DNA of 64,000 nt from CAVWUA01 sp963758025. GTDB taxonomy: Bacteria > Planctomycetota > Planctomycetia > Isosphaerales > Isosphaeraceae. Position numbers and translations under genes: made by a program. Location: assembly GCA_963758025.1 (NCBI GenBank), contig CAVWUA010000030.1, forward strand, positions 180,295-244,294, given 5' to 3'. The notes under the pieces were generated by a model. That model had not been told where the DNA came from, searched no databases, and saw nothing but the letters and a program-made list of their open reading frames with translations. Shown here piece after piece: positions 47,926 to 57,514 of this stretch. The stretch's first letter is position 1; every line of letters begins with the position of its first letter.

Positions 47926-49380
47926 ATGATGCCCAGGCACCGTCCATCGGGATCTTGCCCCGGCCCTTCCTTGGCCCTGAGCCGCCGCGATTTTCTCCGA
48001 CGTTCCGGCGCGGGTTTCGGCTTGCTCGGTCTCTCGTCTCTGCTGCAACGTGAGGCGTTCGCCGCCGACGCGCGGAACCCTCTGGCCGCGCGGCCGGGCC
48101 ACTTTCCGGCGAAGGCGAAGCGTTGCATCTTCCTCTTCATGGTCGGTGGACCGAGTCACATCGACCTGTTCGATCCCAAGCCGGCGCTCCAGAAGCTCGA
48201 CGGTCAATCGCTTCCCGAGAGCTTCGGCAAGATTCACAGTCAGTTCCTCGAAGGGGACCCGCTCTGCCTGGGCAGTCATCGCTCTTGGAGCCGCTGCGGC
48301 CAGTCCGGAATGGACATGTCGGACCTGATCCCGCACATGCACCAGCATGCGGATGAAATCGCGTTGATCCGCTCATGTCACGTCGATAGCGTCATTCACG
48401 CACCGGCGCACTATCAGATGAATTCCGGCCGGGTCTTCATGGGCCACCCGAGCCTGGGGAGCTGGGTCACCTATGGCCTCGGTTCCGAGTCGGAGAACCT
48501 GCCGGCGTTCGTCGTGATGACCCAGCCCGAGGGAACTCCCGAAGGAGGCGCTCCTTGCTGGGGTTCGGGCTTCTTGCCCGCGAGCTATCAAGGCACCCTT
48601 TTCCGAAATGGGCCGGCGCCGATCATCAACCTGAAACCGGCCACCGAGGAATTCACCCGGGAGCAGCAACGCGCCACGCTCGACCTGCTCCGGTCGATGA
48701 ACGAGGATGACCTTGACCCGGCCGACACCGAGCTCTCCGCCCGGATTGCCTCCTACGAGCTGGCATTCCGCATGCAGGCCGAGGCTCCCGAAGCGGTCGA
48801 TCTGGCAAGCGAACCGGAGGCGACGAAGGAACTGTACGGCCTGAACGACCCGAAGACCGTCGAGTTCGGGACCCGTTGCTTGCTGTCCCGCCGTCTCGTC
48901 GAGCGCGGGGTGCGCTTCGTCCAGCTCTACTCGGGCGGAGGCCCCGTCGCGATGCAATGGGACGCCCACGACGATATCGACGCGAACCATGAGCACATGT
49001 GCGGCCTGACCGACAAGCCGGTGGCCGCGCTGCTGACCGACCTGAAGCGCACCGGCCTGCTCGATGAGACGCTGGTCATCTGGGGAGGTGAGTTCGGCCG
49101 CACGCCCGTCAGCCAGGGGGGCGGGCGGGGACGCGATCACAACGCCACGGGCTTCACCATGTGGATGGCGGGCGCGGGCGTGAAGGGGGGGACGATCGTC
49201 GGCTCAACCGACGAGATCGGCCTGAACGCCATCGAGGACCGGGCGCACGTCAACGACCTTCACGCCACGATCCTCCATCTGATGGGGCTGGATCACAAGC
49301 GGTTGACGTTCCTCCACAACGCGCGCGATGAGCGCCTGACCGACGTCGGCGGTCGCGTTCTGACGAAGCTTTTGGCCTGA
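47926..49380 (+). CDS. DUF1501 Tat-exported protein (second copy)
   Basis: 484 residues; GAGGAG five bases before the ATG at 47926. Tat signal LSRRDFLRRSGAGFGLLGLS. DUF1501 landmarks: CIFLFMVGGPSHIDLFDPKP, HAPAHYQMNSGRVFMGHPSL, WDAHDDIDANHEHMC, VIWGGEFGRTPVSQGGGRGR. It is 41 bases downstream of the PSD1 gene and surely in its operon. It is of the longer subtype that keeps a QSGMDMSDLIPHMHQHADEI segment, differing from the copy at 44030, so the two are not recent duplicates. Confidence 0.9.
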   Translation: MMPRHRPSGSCPGPSLALSRRDFLRRSGAGFGLLGLSSLLQREAFAADARNPLAARPGHFPAKAKRCIFLFMVGGPSHIDLFDPKPALQKLDGQSLPESFGKIHSQFLEGDPLCLGSHRSWSRCGQSGMDMSDLIPHMHQHADEIALIRSCHVDSVIHAPAHYQMNSGRVFMGHPSLGSWVTYGLGSESENLPAFVVMTQPEGTPEGGAPCWGSGFLPASYQGTLFRNGPAPIINLKPATEEFTREQQRATLDLLRSMNEDDLDPADTELSARIASYELAFRMQAEAPEAVDLASEPEATKELYGLNDPKTVEFGTRCLLSRRLVERGVRFVQLYSGGGPVAMQWDAHDDIDANHEHMCGLTDKPVAALLTDLKRTGLLDETLVIWGGEFGRTPVSQGGGRGRDHNATGFTMWMAGAGVKGGTIVGSTDEIGLNAIEDRAHVNDLHATILHLMGLDHKRLTFLHNARDERLTDVGGRVLTKLLA

Positions 49381-49400
49381 GATGAGACGGTCGGACACGT

Positions 49401-50171
49401 TCAGAAGATCTTCACCAGCGAACCACCGTCCACGACCAGGGTGGCCCCGGTGATGTAGCTCCCGGCATCGCTGGCGAGCAAGAGCGCGGGGCCGGCCAGT
49501 TCTTCGGGTTGCCCCCAACGCCCGAGCGCGGTGCGGCGGGCGAAATCCTCCTGTTGCTCCTTCGAAAGCAGGCTGGAGGGCAGGTCCGTCAGGAAGGGGC
49601 CGGGGGCGATGCAGTTGACGGTGATGCCGAACGGCCCCAGGTCGTTCGCGCTGGCCCTCGCCAGGCCGAGCAAACCACTCTTCGTGGCCGAATAGGCATT
49701 GCGCCCGCCCGCCGAGGAGAGACCCATGATCGACGAGATATGGATGATCCGCCCCCAGCGCCGTTCTTTCATCTGGGGGACCAAGGCCCGGGTCAGGGCC
49801 ATGCAGGATGTGAGGTTCAACTCGATCAATCGATCCCAGACCTCATCCGTGATCGAGTCCACGGGTTGCGGCGTGTTGCTTCCCGCGTTATTGATCAGGA
49901 TATCCACCCGTCCCAGGGCCTGGATCGACTCCTCCGCGAGCCGTTTCACGTCGGCACGTTGGGTCATGTCCGCGACGACGTAGGCCACCTTCGCCTTCGT
50001 CCCTTCCTGGATTTCCGCCGCCGCCTTTCGCAGATCATCCTCGTGACGGCTGGAGAGGATCACGTCCGCCCCGGCCTCCGCGAGACCTCGTGCCATCGCC
50101 TTTCCGAGCCCTTTGCTCCCCCCGGTCACCAGGGCCACGCGCCCTTTGAGATCAAAGAGTTTTGGAATCAT
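49401..50171 (-). CDS. SDR-family oxidoreductase
   Basis: 256 residues of classical short-chain dehydrogenase: cofactor loop VALVTGGSKGLGKAMARGLA, NNAG in DILINNAGSNTP, catalytic Ser in IHISSIMGLSS and the Tyr-Lys pair in NAYSATKSGLLGLAR, with PGPFLTDL and the C-terminal YITGATLVVDGGS. SRH after the first strand favours NADPH. Sequence resembles gluconate-5-dehydrogenase/3-oxoacyl reductase-type members, so the substrate is uncertain. It converges with the DUF1501 gene. Confidence 0.93.
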   Translation of the reverse strand: MIPKLFDLKGRVALVTGGSKGLGKAMARGLAEAGADVILSSRHEDDLRKAAAEIQEGTKAKVAYVVADMTQRADVKRLAEESIQALGRVDILINNAGSNTPQPVDSITDEVWDRLIELNLTSCMALTRALVPQMKERRWGRIIHISSIMGLSSAGGRNAYSATKSGLLGLARASANDLGPFGITVNCIAPGPFLTDLPSSLLSKEQQEDFARRTALGRWGQPEELAGPALLLASDAGSYITGATLVVDGGSLVKIF

Positions 50172-50215
50172 TGCGAACAGCCTCGGTTGCTGGAGGGAGA
50201 GGACGCAGGCTCAAA

Positions 50216-50247
50216 CACCTCGGCGAGAGAGCTCCCTCGCCGAGGTG
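50216..50247 (-). terminator. Factor-independent terminator after the Gfo/Idh gene
   Basis: 12-bp perfect stem CACCTCGGCGAG / CTCGCCGAGGTG with an eight-base loop. On the minus strand it is followed by TTTG, so it ends the transcript of the oxidoreductase at 50294 before the SDR gene begins. Confidence 0.75.
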
Positions 50248-50293
50248 AAGACGATTTTGATCAGAGAACAAGGGCGCGAACGCCGTCGCGGGT

Positions 50294-51578
50294 TCAGGCG
50301 AACTGGGTGACACCCGGCACCGGGACGGGGCGGTCGGGAGCGTCGCCCCAGACGTATTCCGACGGTCCCAGGTTTTCCTTGGAGTTCAGGGCCTGCTCCC
50401 AGGTGACGACCTGGCCCGTGTAGGCGGCCATCCGTCCCATGATCGCCAGCAGCGTGCTCCGGGACATGTACAGCGCCGTTGTTGATCGGCTCCCCCTTGC
50501 GGATCGAGGCGAACAGCTCGTCGTGCTCGGTCTGGTACATGTTGTTCTCGGGGCCGCGGTACCGCCACTTCTCCGCGCCGCTGATCCGCTTGCCGAAGAC
50601 GTCGGCCGTCCCCTTGGCGCCGAGGATGTAGTCCTTGACCTGCTGGGCGGTGTTCCGCCAGTGCCGGCAGTTGTGATAGCCGCGGACGCCGTTGGGATAC
50701 TCGTACACGATCGAGAAGTGGTCGTAGATATTGCCGTACTTCGGATCGGTACGGACCTGCCGGCCGCCCGAGCCCCAGCACTGTGTCGGCGGCTCGTCCC
50801 CCATGGCCCAATCCATCGTGTCGATCCCGTGGACCGCCTGCTCGACGATGTGGTCGCCACTGAGCCAGGAGTAGTAGTACCAGTTCCGCATCTGGTACTC
50901 CATCTCCGAGGAGACCTCGTCCCGCCCCTTGCGCGGGTCCCAGACGCCGCCCGAGTTGTACGTCGTCTCGATGGCGACGATGTCGCCGATGGCCCCGTCC
51001 TTCACCCGCTTCATCAACTCACGGCGCGGGTTGTAGTACCGCCAGCAGAGGCCCGAAACGACGGACAGGTTCTTCTTCTTGGCCTCCTCGCACGCCTGGA
51101 GCACCGCGCGAACACCAGGCCCATCCGTGGCGATCGGCTTCTCAACGAAGCAATGAATCCCCTTCTCAACCGCGTAGGCGAAATGCTCCGGGCGGAAGTG
51201 GGGAGGGGTGGCGAGCAAGACCACGTCCACCTGGTCAATAACGTGCTTGAACGCGTCGAAGCCGACGTACTGTCGCTCCTTCGGAACGTCCACGCGATCG
51301 GCGACGGGAAGCCCCTTCAGGTTGGAGAGACTTTCGTCGAGGCGGTCCTGGAAAGCCTCACCCATCGCGACGAGCCGGGTGTTCTCGTCGGCCAGAAGGG
51401 CCTGCTGGGCCGCGCCGGTTCCCCGGCCACCGCAACCGACGAGGCCAACGCGGAGGGTGTCGCTCCCCGCGGCATGGGCGTTGGGAATGAGGTTGATCTG
51501 TGTCGCCGCGACAGCGGCGGCCGCCGCCGCGGTGGACTGCTTCACGAACCCGCGCCGGGTGGGATTGAGATCGCGCAT
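50294..51578 (-). CDS. Gfo/Idh/MocA family Tat-exported oxidoreductase, frameshift near 50465
   Basis: Starts at 51578 with the Tat signal TRRGFVKQSTAAAAAAVAAT. The Rossmann domain is VGLVGCGGRGTGAAQQALLA, and the family catalytic EKP is in GIHCFVEKPIATDGPG. The C-terminal domain contains YNSGGVWDPRKGRDEVSSEM and HIVEQAVHGIDTMDWAMGDE. The frame moves at about 50460-50470 to LLAIMGRMAAYTGQVVTWEQ and stops at 50294. Planctomycete secreted Gfo/Idh/MocA proteins of this type bind NAD(P) in the cytosol before export and act on sugars or aldoses; the substrate is unknown. Confidence 0.88.
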
Positions 51579-51744
51579 GGAGGGTATCTCCGCGGAGTCT
51601 TGAGGGTGGGGTCGAGCCAAGGTGAGAACCGAAAGAGCGTCGGCGTTGTTGGCCAGGCTGTTAAGGCTCCAGGAATACCCGATCCGGCCGGCCAATGCCA
51701 GAGGCTGCCGCGCGTCGTCCTGGAACACCCTGATCGGACCGTGC

Positions 51745-53421
51745 TCAGCCTCGCGTCAGGGCCTTGTACTTGATCCGATGCGGCTGGTCGGCGTCGATTC
51801 CCAAGCGTTCCTTGCGCTGGGCTTCGTAAGTTTGATAGTTCCCGTCGCACCAGACCACCTGGCTATCTCCCTCAAAGGCCAGAATGTGGGTCGCGATGCG
51901 GTCGAGGAACCAGCGGTCGTGGCTGATGACCACCGCGCAGCCGCCGAAGTCGACCAGGGCATCTTCGAGCGCCCGGAGCATATCGACATCGAGGTCGTTC
52001 GTCGGTTCGTCGAGGAGCAAGAGGTTGCCGCCGCTCTTGAGCAACTTCGCCAGGTGGACCCGGTTCCGTTCGCCGCCGGAGAGTTTCCCGACCTTCTTTT
52101 CCTGGTCCGGCCCTTTGAAATTGAAACTCGCGACATAGGCGCGTGCCGGCATCTTGCGCTTCCCGAGCGTGATCTGATCCACTCCGCCGGTGATCTCCTG
52201 AAAGATCGTGTTCTCGGGGTTCAAGGTCTCGCGGCTCTGATCGACGTAGGAAACCGCCACGGTTTCGCCCACGCGGAGGGTGCCATCGTCGGGTTGTTCC
52301 TGGCCGACGATCATGCGGAACAGCGTGGTCTTCCCCGCGCCGTTGGGTCCGATCACGCCGATGATTCCGCCCGGCGGCAAGCGGAAGTTCATGTCCTCGA
52401 TCAGCAAACGGTCCCCGTATGCCTTGCGGACATGCGAGCTCTCGACGACCAGGTCGCCGAGATGCGGCCCTGGCGGGATCTGCAAGACGATCGCTTCATC
52501 ACGCTTCTCGCCGTCCTGACTGGCCAGTTGCTCATAGCGCTGGAGTCGCGCCCGGTTCTTCGCGACACGAGCCCGGGGGGCCATCCGGACCCACTCCAGC
52601 TCGCGTTGCAGGGTTTTCCGACGCGCGCTTTCCTGCTTCTCCTCCAGGGCCAGCCGTGCCTCCTTTTGCTCCAGCCAGGAGGAATAGTTCCCCTCCCAGG
52701 GGATGCCGTGCCCGCGGTCCAGCTCCAGAATCCAACCAGCGACATTATCGAGGAAGTAACGGTCGTGAGTCACGGCGACGACCGTGCCGGGATACTCCTG
52801 AAGGTGGCGTTCGAGCCAGGCGACGCTCTCGGCGTCGAGATGGTTCGTCGGCTCATCGAGCAGCAGGATGTCCGGCCGTTGCAGCAAGAGCTTGCAGAGC
52901 GCGACGCGACGCTTCTCGCCACCGGAAAGCGTCTCGACCTGCGCGTCTCCCGGCGGGAGCCGCATGGCATCCATGGCGATCTCAAGCTGTCGCTCCAGAT
53001 CCCAGGCATTGGCGGCGTCGATGGCATCCTGAACCTGGGCCTGCTCGTCGAGCAACGCCTCCATCTCGTCCGGCTCCATCGGCTCGGCCAGACGGGCATT
53101 GATCTCGTCGAACCGCTTCATCAAGGCTCGGGACGAGGCGACGGCTTCTTCGACATTTCCCCGAACGTCCTTGGTCGCGTCGAGAGTCGGTTCTTGCGAA
53201 AGATAGCCGATCGTCACGCCAGGCGCGGGCCTCGCGGTGCCGATGAAGTCCTTATCTTCGCCCGCCATGATCCGCAGCAGCGAACTTTTTCCCGCTCCGT
53301 TGCTCCCGAGCACTCCGATCTTGGCCCCTGGATAGAACGAGAGCCAGATGTTCCGGAGAACCTCCTTCTTCGCGTGGGCCTTCGAGAGATTTTCGATGGT
53401 AAAGATGTACTGAGGAGGCAT
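51745..53421 (-). CDS. ettA: ABC-F ATPase (energy-dependent translational throttle EttA-like)
   Basis: 558 residues from the ATG at 53421. Two nucleotide-binding domains: Walker A GVLGSNGAGKSSLLRIMAG and GVIGPNGAGKTTLFRMIVG; signatures LSGGEKRRVALCKLLLQRPD and LSGGERNRVHLAKLLKSGG; Walker B LLLDEPTNHLDAES and LLLDEPTNDLDVDM. Between them lie the charged linker and arm (QKEARLALEEKQESARRKTL, ELEWVRMAPRARVAKNRARL), as in EttA, which binds the ribosomal E site and gates the first elongation cycle by ADP/ATP ratio. No membrane segments. Confidence 0.95.
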   Translation of the reverse strand: MPPQYIFTIENLSKAHAKKEVLRNIWLSFYPGAKIGVLGSNGAGKSSLLRIMAGEDKDFIGTARPAPGVTIGYLSQEPTLDATKDVRGNVEEAVASSRALMKRFDEINARLAEPMEPDEMEALLDEQAQVQDAIDAANAWDLERQLEIAMDAMRLPPGDAQVETLSGGEKRRVALCKLLLQRPDILLLDEPTNHLDAESVAWLERHLQEYPGTVVAVTHDRYFLDNVAGWILELDRGHGIPWEGNYSSWLEQKEARLALEEKQESARRKTLQRELEWVRMAPRARVAKNRARLQRYEQLASQDGEKRDEAIVLQIPPGPHLGDLVVESSHVRKAYGDRLLIEDMNFRLPPGGIIGVIGPNGAGKTTLFRMIVGQEQPDDGTLRVGETVAVSYVDQSRETLNPENTIFQEITGGVDQITLGKRKMPARAYVASFNFKGPDQEKKVGKLSGGERNRVHLAKLLKSGGNLLLLDEPTNDLDVDMLRALEDALVDFGGCAVVISHDRWFLDRIATHILAFEGDSQVVWCDGNYQTYEAQRKERLGIDADQPHRIKYKALTRG

Positions 53422-53662
53422 CAATGAACCTTCAAAGCTGATGGTCTGCCGATGGTCGTCACGCTGCCCGGCCATCCTGCACCGGAATCACAAATCCATT
53501 AGAGCCAATGCCCCTGGCGGCGAAAAGTCCTGTTCGCTCGACAGGTTGAACTTGAACCCGAACTCCGGATTCTGGTAAAACGAAACCCCCTGGAGGGAGT
53601 CCCACTCAGCTCCCCCTGGAAGTATCCCTCGCCGGTCGTCTCACGACTCCATCCGGTGATAG

Positions 53663-53736
53663 GGCGGCGTAGCTCAGTTGGTTAGAGCAGCGGAATCATA
53701 ATCCGCGTGTCGGGGGTTCGAGTCCCTCCGCCGCTA
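53663..53736 (+). tRNA. tRNA-Met (CAT), elongator type
   Basis: 74 bases folding as acceptor GGCGGCG / CGCCGCT, D-arm GCTC-AGTTGGTTA-GAGC, anticodon stem GCGGA/TCCGC with loop ATCATAA (anticodon CAT), variable loop, T-arm GGGGG-TTCGAGT-CCCTC and discriminator A. CCA is not encoded. The GC-rich acceptor with a G-T first pair is elongator-like; a lysidine-modified tRNA-Ile2 also has CAT and cannot be excluded. The 3' half is the probable attachment site of the adjoining island. Confidence 0.92.
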
Positions 53737-55056
53737 CTACGTCCGGGGCCGACAGGCCCCGCCTCGATGCGACAAAACCCGCTACCTGCAAGGGTTTATG
53801 ATCCATCGAGGGATCGGGGCTTGAATCCGTTATCCCGTCAGAATCCGACGGATTCCGCCCCGTTCCGTCCCCTCCGGTGGGCAAATAGTGGGCAAAGCCA
53901 TTTTCGATGGGTTGTCCATCCGTACCCGTTGCGGCCATCGGCGCGGTGTCGTGGGGCTCTCGGGGCGGAGGGTGGGCAGGGCGTGCGGCCGCATCCTCGA
54001 GTCGTGCATCCGGGGACGGGTGTAGCGGCCCGTCAGTTCCAGCGTCGAATGCCGCATCATCTTCTGCACGACTCGGGGCGACACCCCGGCCCCGATCGGC
54101 CAGGGTGGCGCAGCTGGCAACGCAAGCGCGTGGAAGTCGAAGACGCAATCCGGCGGCGTCTCGGTAGGGGATTCCGGCGGCTTCCAGATCGACCTTGAGC
54201 ATGTCGGCCCCCCGGCCGGGCAGCGGGAACGCGGGGGCCTCGGGGGCAATGCCGGTCATGTAGCGGGCCAGGTCGTCGGCCAGGTCGCGGGGTAAGGGCA
54301 GGGTGGCGGGCTGGCCGTTCTTCGTGTAACCGGCCGCAACCGTCACCGTGGGTCGTCCCCCGAGGTCGAAGGATGCGGCCGTCGTGCTCTGGATCTCCGC
54401 GTATCGAAGCCCCGTCGCCACCGCCAGCCGATAGCAGAGGGCGCGGGCCGGGCCGGTCATGCGGCGATACTTCGGCCCCTCGTGCGCCTTCTGGATGAGG
54501 CGTAGGAGGTCGTCCATCCCGAGGGTCCGCCGGTCATGCCGACGGTCTTCTCGGGCATTGAACCCGGACACCCCCACGAGGGCGTCATCCCGCGACCGGC
54601 CATCCTTCCAGGCCCAGCGCGAGAACCCCCGGATAGCCGCCCGGTGATGGTTGCACGTCGCCAGACTCCGCCCCTCGTCTCGGAGGGCCGCCAGGGCGGC
54701 TTGGACGCGAGCCGGGGTCAGGTCGGATAGCCGCTCCGCTCGGGCCATCGTCGCCACGCGCCGGGCGCGATCGGTGAATAGCTTCGCGTGCTTGACCGTG
54801 TTATCCCGCGCCACGAGGTCGGAATGCCAGTCGTCCAGGTGATCGGCCAGGGGCCGGGCCTCGTGACGACGGTAGGCGTCGGCCTTGGGGTCGACAATCC
54901 GGCACCGAGTCGCGGGCGGCCTCCGACTCGTCATGCCGGGCCATCTCCTCGGTCGCCCGGCGGTCGGGGCATCCCTTCCGCTCGCGCCTGACCCCGTCGG
55001 CGTCGGTGATAGCGGTAGTACCAGATCCTTCCCGCGCTTTCGGAAGTGCTGGCCAT
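53696..55056 (-). CDS. int: Tyrosine-type integrase of the island, several frameshifts; stop codon within tRNA
   Basis: Starts at 55056 as MASTSESAGRIWYYRY, shifts frame near 55010 to TDADGVRRERKGCPDRRATE, and again near 54903 to RIVDPKADAYRRHEARPLAD. The core-binding domain (WHSDLVARDNTVKHAKLFTD) precedes the catalytic domain: Arg in ATGLRYAEIQ, Lys in YTKNGQPATLPLPR, and, after further shifts at about 54090-54170, His-Arg/Tyr parts in VVQKMMRHSTLELTGRYTRP. The expected HALRHT-like box is scrambled by indels. The C-terminus reads LQVAGFVASRRGLSAPDVVA then AEGLEPPTRGL and its TGA (53696-53698) lies in the tRNA anticodon loop. It should catalyse site-specific recombination at the tRNA 3' end. 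Confidence 0.8.
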
Positions 55057-55114
55057 CGGTCCATCCCCCTACAGATGATCGGTTCGGCTCGAATGGATTG
55101 TCGCATACAGTCGG

Positions 55115-57514
55115 TCAGATGCGCAATATGGCGGCTCTGGCGGGTCGATCGCTCGGGCCGGGTCCGCCGGGCATCTCAATCCCCCGTGGTGCGCCATAAG
55201 CGCCATATGCGCGGTAAGTCCCTTCGGAGGGCATCGAGATACCGCGCTTATGGCACTTATGGCGCGGGGCTCTCCCGGCAAACCACCGCTCCGCCGGGCG
55301 TCCGCCGGTCGCCTCGGTCCGGGCGTGGGCCAGGTCGGCGGCGGACAGCATGCGGAGGGTCCGGGCGATTTGCTCGGACGACTTGTGACGCTGGAAAACT
55401 CCCTCCCGAATCTCGGTCCGGGTCAACCCCTCGGGCATCGCGGCGCGGAGGGCTTCGAGCAAGGCGTCGGCGTCCGGGTCGCCCAGGGCGTCCCCGAAGA
55501 TGAACGCCGCGCTCCGCTCCGCGAACCGCCAGAGGGCCAGGCCGGACCGGAGATGATCCGCCCGGATGACGGGGCTTCGGTCGATCAGGGCGTAGAGCAT
55601 CGCCAGCCGCATCGTGTGGGCCTCGGCGCGGCTCGTCACCGCCCCGAGCAGGCCGGGCCGCCCCTCGGACAATTCGGGATAGGCGGTCGGCCCACAGGTC
55701 ATCGGCTTCGGCGTCCCGATCCATCCGGCCGAGCGGTCCGGGCGAAGTCGGCGGCGTCCCCGAGGCGGCGGAGCATCGGCGCGAAGTCCACCGATTCGAG
55801 GTCCCCGCCGAAGGGCAGCAGCTTGGACCGGCGGACCGCCAGCCACAGGAACCGATTGGCGAACCCGTTGGCGGCGTCGGTCCGGGTCAGCAGCGCCGAC
55901 AGCTCGTCTCGGGTGATGTGGCCGATGATCGAGACGTGGGCGCCGGTCGCTCGGAGCGGGTTGTTCCGGGTCAGGGTCCGCAAGTTGCCCGAGTCCCAAT
56001 GCCTGCCGCACGAGGGCCGACAGGCTATTGCCGTCGCGGGTCGCCACGCGGAGCGTCCCGCCCAACTCGGACTCGATGCACAGGATTCGCTTGTCCGACT
56101 CGCCCGCGTCAACCTCGACTGTCCTGATACCCGGTGATCCGCCTCGCCTTGCCTTCCCGGATCGGCTCGCGCTTGAGTCACCGGGTCGCGCACGGCATGG
56201 ATCAAGCCTTCCCCGGTCGATAGGCCGGTCATCACCCGATCGGCCGTCCAAGTCGGGTCGGTCGCTTCCAAGAGGCGTCGGGCGTGTCCCCACGAGGTTC
56301 CCTTGCGTCCCTTGGCCGTGTCGCCCACGAGGGCCGCGAATTCGTTGGCGTGGTGCCGGTCGGCTTCCACCGCGAAGTAAGCGGACCGGCCGATGAGGTT
56401 GCCGAACCCGATCAGCAGTTGCACGAGGATCGCCACCGGGTCCGCTTCGGTGTGCGGCTCGATGGCGCGGATGATCTCCCCGGCCAGGCCATCGAAGGCG
56501 GGGGCCTCGGGCGGGTCGGGCCAGGCCGGGCCGATCGGCGGCGGCTCGGGCTCGTCTCGGGGTTCCGCCGGGGGCGGGGCGTCCAGGTCCGCCTCGGGGG
56601 CCAGGTCCGCCACCCGTTCCAGCTCCGCCCGGCATTCCTCGGGCGTCCCACCCCTCGGGAACCCCGTCGCGCCAGCCATTCCTCGATGTCCGCCCCCTCG
56701 ATGATCTCTCGCATCGCTCCGCCACAGGTCGGGCAGGCGGACGATTCGGACCGTCGGCCTCGGGGCCAGCTTCGCCAACTCCGCCATGACGGCGCGGGCG
56801 TAGCCTTCCCCCTCGGGGTCGTGGTCGGGCAGGATGACGACTTCCCGCCCGGCCAGGGGTCGCCAGTCGGTCTTGTCGGGCCGACTTCGCGCCGTGGGCC
56901 GATGTCGTCGCCGTCACCCCGAGGCGTCGGGCCAGGTCCGCCGCTTTCTCCCCCTCGGTCAGATAGACCCGGCCGGGCGGCGGCCAGGTCGGGCAGGTGG
57001 TACAGCGGCCAGAGTCCGGGCGGGTCGCCCAGCGCCCACCCCTCGGGGGTCGGATGGACGGGCCGGAATTCCTTCCGCTCGCCCGGCGGGTCGAACCGAT
57101 AGACCCGCGCGGCCTCGGTCCCGTCGGCCTCGTGGATAGGCTCCATTCCGCCGTGGGCCTGCCCAGCTTGCGGGCGGTCGCCTCGATGGCGGCCTCGGGG
57201 GTCGGGTGGGTCCGCTTGGGCTTCGGCGCGGCCTTGCCGTTGGCGTGGGGCCTCGTGGGGCGGCCGTCGCGGGTCGGGAACAGGTCCGCCTCGGTCATCC
57301 CGAGGGCGGCCACGATGTCTCGCGCCTCGCAGTCGTGGGCGTGGCAATGGATCAGCGCCCGGCCATCGTCGCCGCGCTTGATCGACAGGTTGCGGCGGTC
57401 GCCGTCGTGGGCCGGGCATCGGCTCTCCCACGAGTCCGGGCCGGACGGGCGGGGGTCGAACCCCCGCGCATCGAGCCGGGCCACGAGGGCGGCCGTGGGG
57501 TCGTGGTGCATCAT
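55115..57514 (-). CDS. Island replication primase-helicase (CHC2 zinc/TOPRIM-like plus DUF3987), many frameshifts
   Basis: From the ATG at 57514 the order is as follows. CHC2-type zinc-binding region: ESRCPAHDGDRRNLSI then IHCHAHDCEARDIVAALG. TOPRIM-like region: RVYLTEGEKAADLARRLGVT, and in another frame a DPEG-type acidic loop. DUF3987-like helicase region: EPHTEADPVAILVQLLIGFG, NLIGRSAYFAVEADRHHANE, and the Walker A-like VGDTAKGRKGTSWGHARRLL. Then ESELGGTLRVATRDGNSLSA, AHVSIIGHITRDELSALLTR, NGFANRFLWLAVRRSKLLPF, and a winged-helix-like tail (LTRTEIREGVFQRHKSSEQI). These pieces alternate between three frames, at least eight shifts. Most likely one continuous gene of 2.4 kb with sequencing indels. 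The C-terminus is uncertain because it runs through an inverted repeat. Confidence 0.7.
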   Translation of the reverse strand: MMHHDPTAALVARLDARGFDPRPSGPDSWESRCPAHDGDRRNLSIKRGDDGRALIHCHAHDCEARDIVAALGMTEADLFPTRDGRPTRPHANGKAAPKPKRTHPTPEAAIEATARKLGRPTAEWSLSTRPTGPRPRGSIGSTRRASGRNSGPSIRPPRGGRWATRPDSGRCTTCPTWPPPGRVYLTEGEKAADLARRLGVTATTSAHGAKSARQDRLATPGRAGSRHPARPRPRGGRLRPRRHGGVGEAGPEADGPNRPPARPVAERCERSSRGRTSRNGWRDGVPEGWDARGMPGGAGTGGGPGPRGGPGRPAPGGTPRRARAAADRPGLARPARGPRLRWPGRGDHPRHRAAHRSGPGGDPRATADRVRQPHRPVRLLRGGSRPAPRQRIRGPRGRHGQGTQGNLVGTRPTPLGSDRPDLDGRSGDDRPIDRGRLDPCRARPGDSSASRSGKARRGGSPGIRTVEVDAGESDKRILCIESELGGTLRVATRDGNSLSALVRQALGLGQLADPDPEQPAPSDRRPRLDHRPHHPRRAVGAADPDRRRQRVRQSVPVAGGPPVQAAALRRGPRIGGLRADAPPPRGRRRLRPDRSAGWIGTPKPMTCGPTAYPELSEGRPGLLGAVTSRAEAHTMRLAMLYALIDRSPVIRADHLRSGLALWRFAERSAAFIFGDALGDPDADALLEALRAAMPEGLTRTEIREGVFQRHKSSEQIARTLRMLSAADLAHARTEATGGRPAERWFAGRAPRHKCHKRGISMPSEGTYRAYGAYGAPRGIEMPGGPGPSDRPARAAILRI
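55191..55265. repeat. Imperfect inverted repeat with 26-base arms around GCGCTTATGGC
   Basis: Arms 55191-55216 and 55240-55265 are reverse complements except for about two positions. Core GCGCCATAAG occurs in the left arm and CTTATGGCGC at the end of the right arm. A related copy is at 58361-58386. It sits near the 3' end of the primase gene, where the coding frame is uncertain; it may be a terminator-like hairpin or an iteron-type site. Confidence 0.6.

Noticed and set aside
51622..53427. 601-codon plus-strand frame opposite EttA
   Set aside because: Antisense shadow of a textbook ABC-F protein.
54801..55106. Separate small gene of about 100 codons at the start of the integrase
   Set aside because: Its residues TDADGVRRERKGCPDRRATE continue into the integrase core after one indel, so it is the integrase N-terminus.
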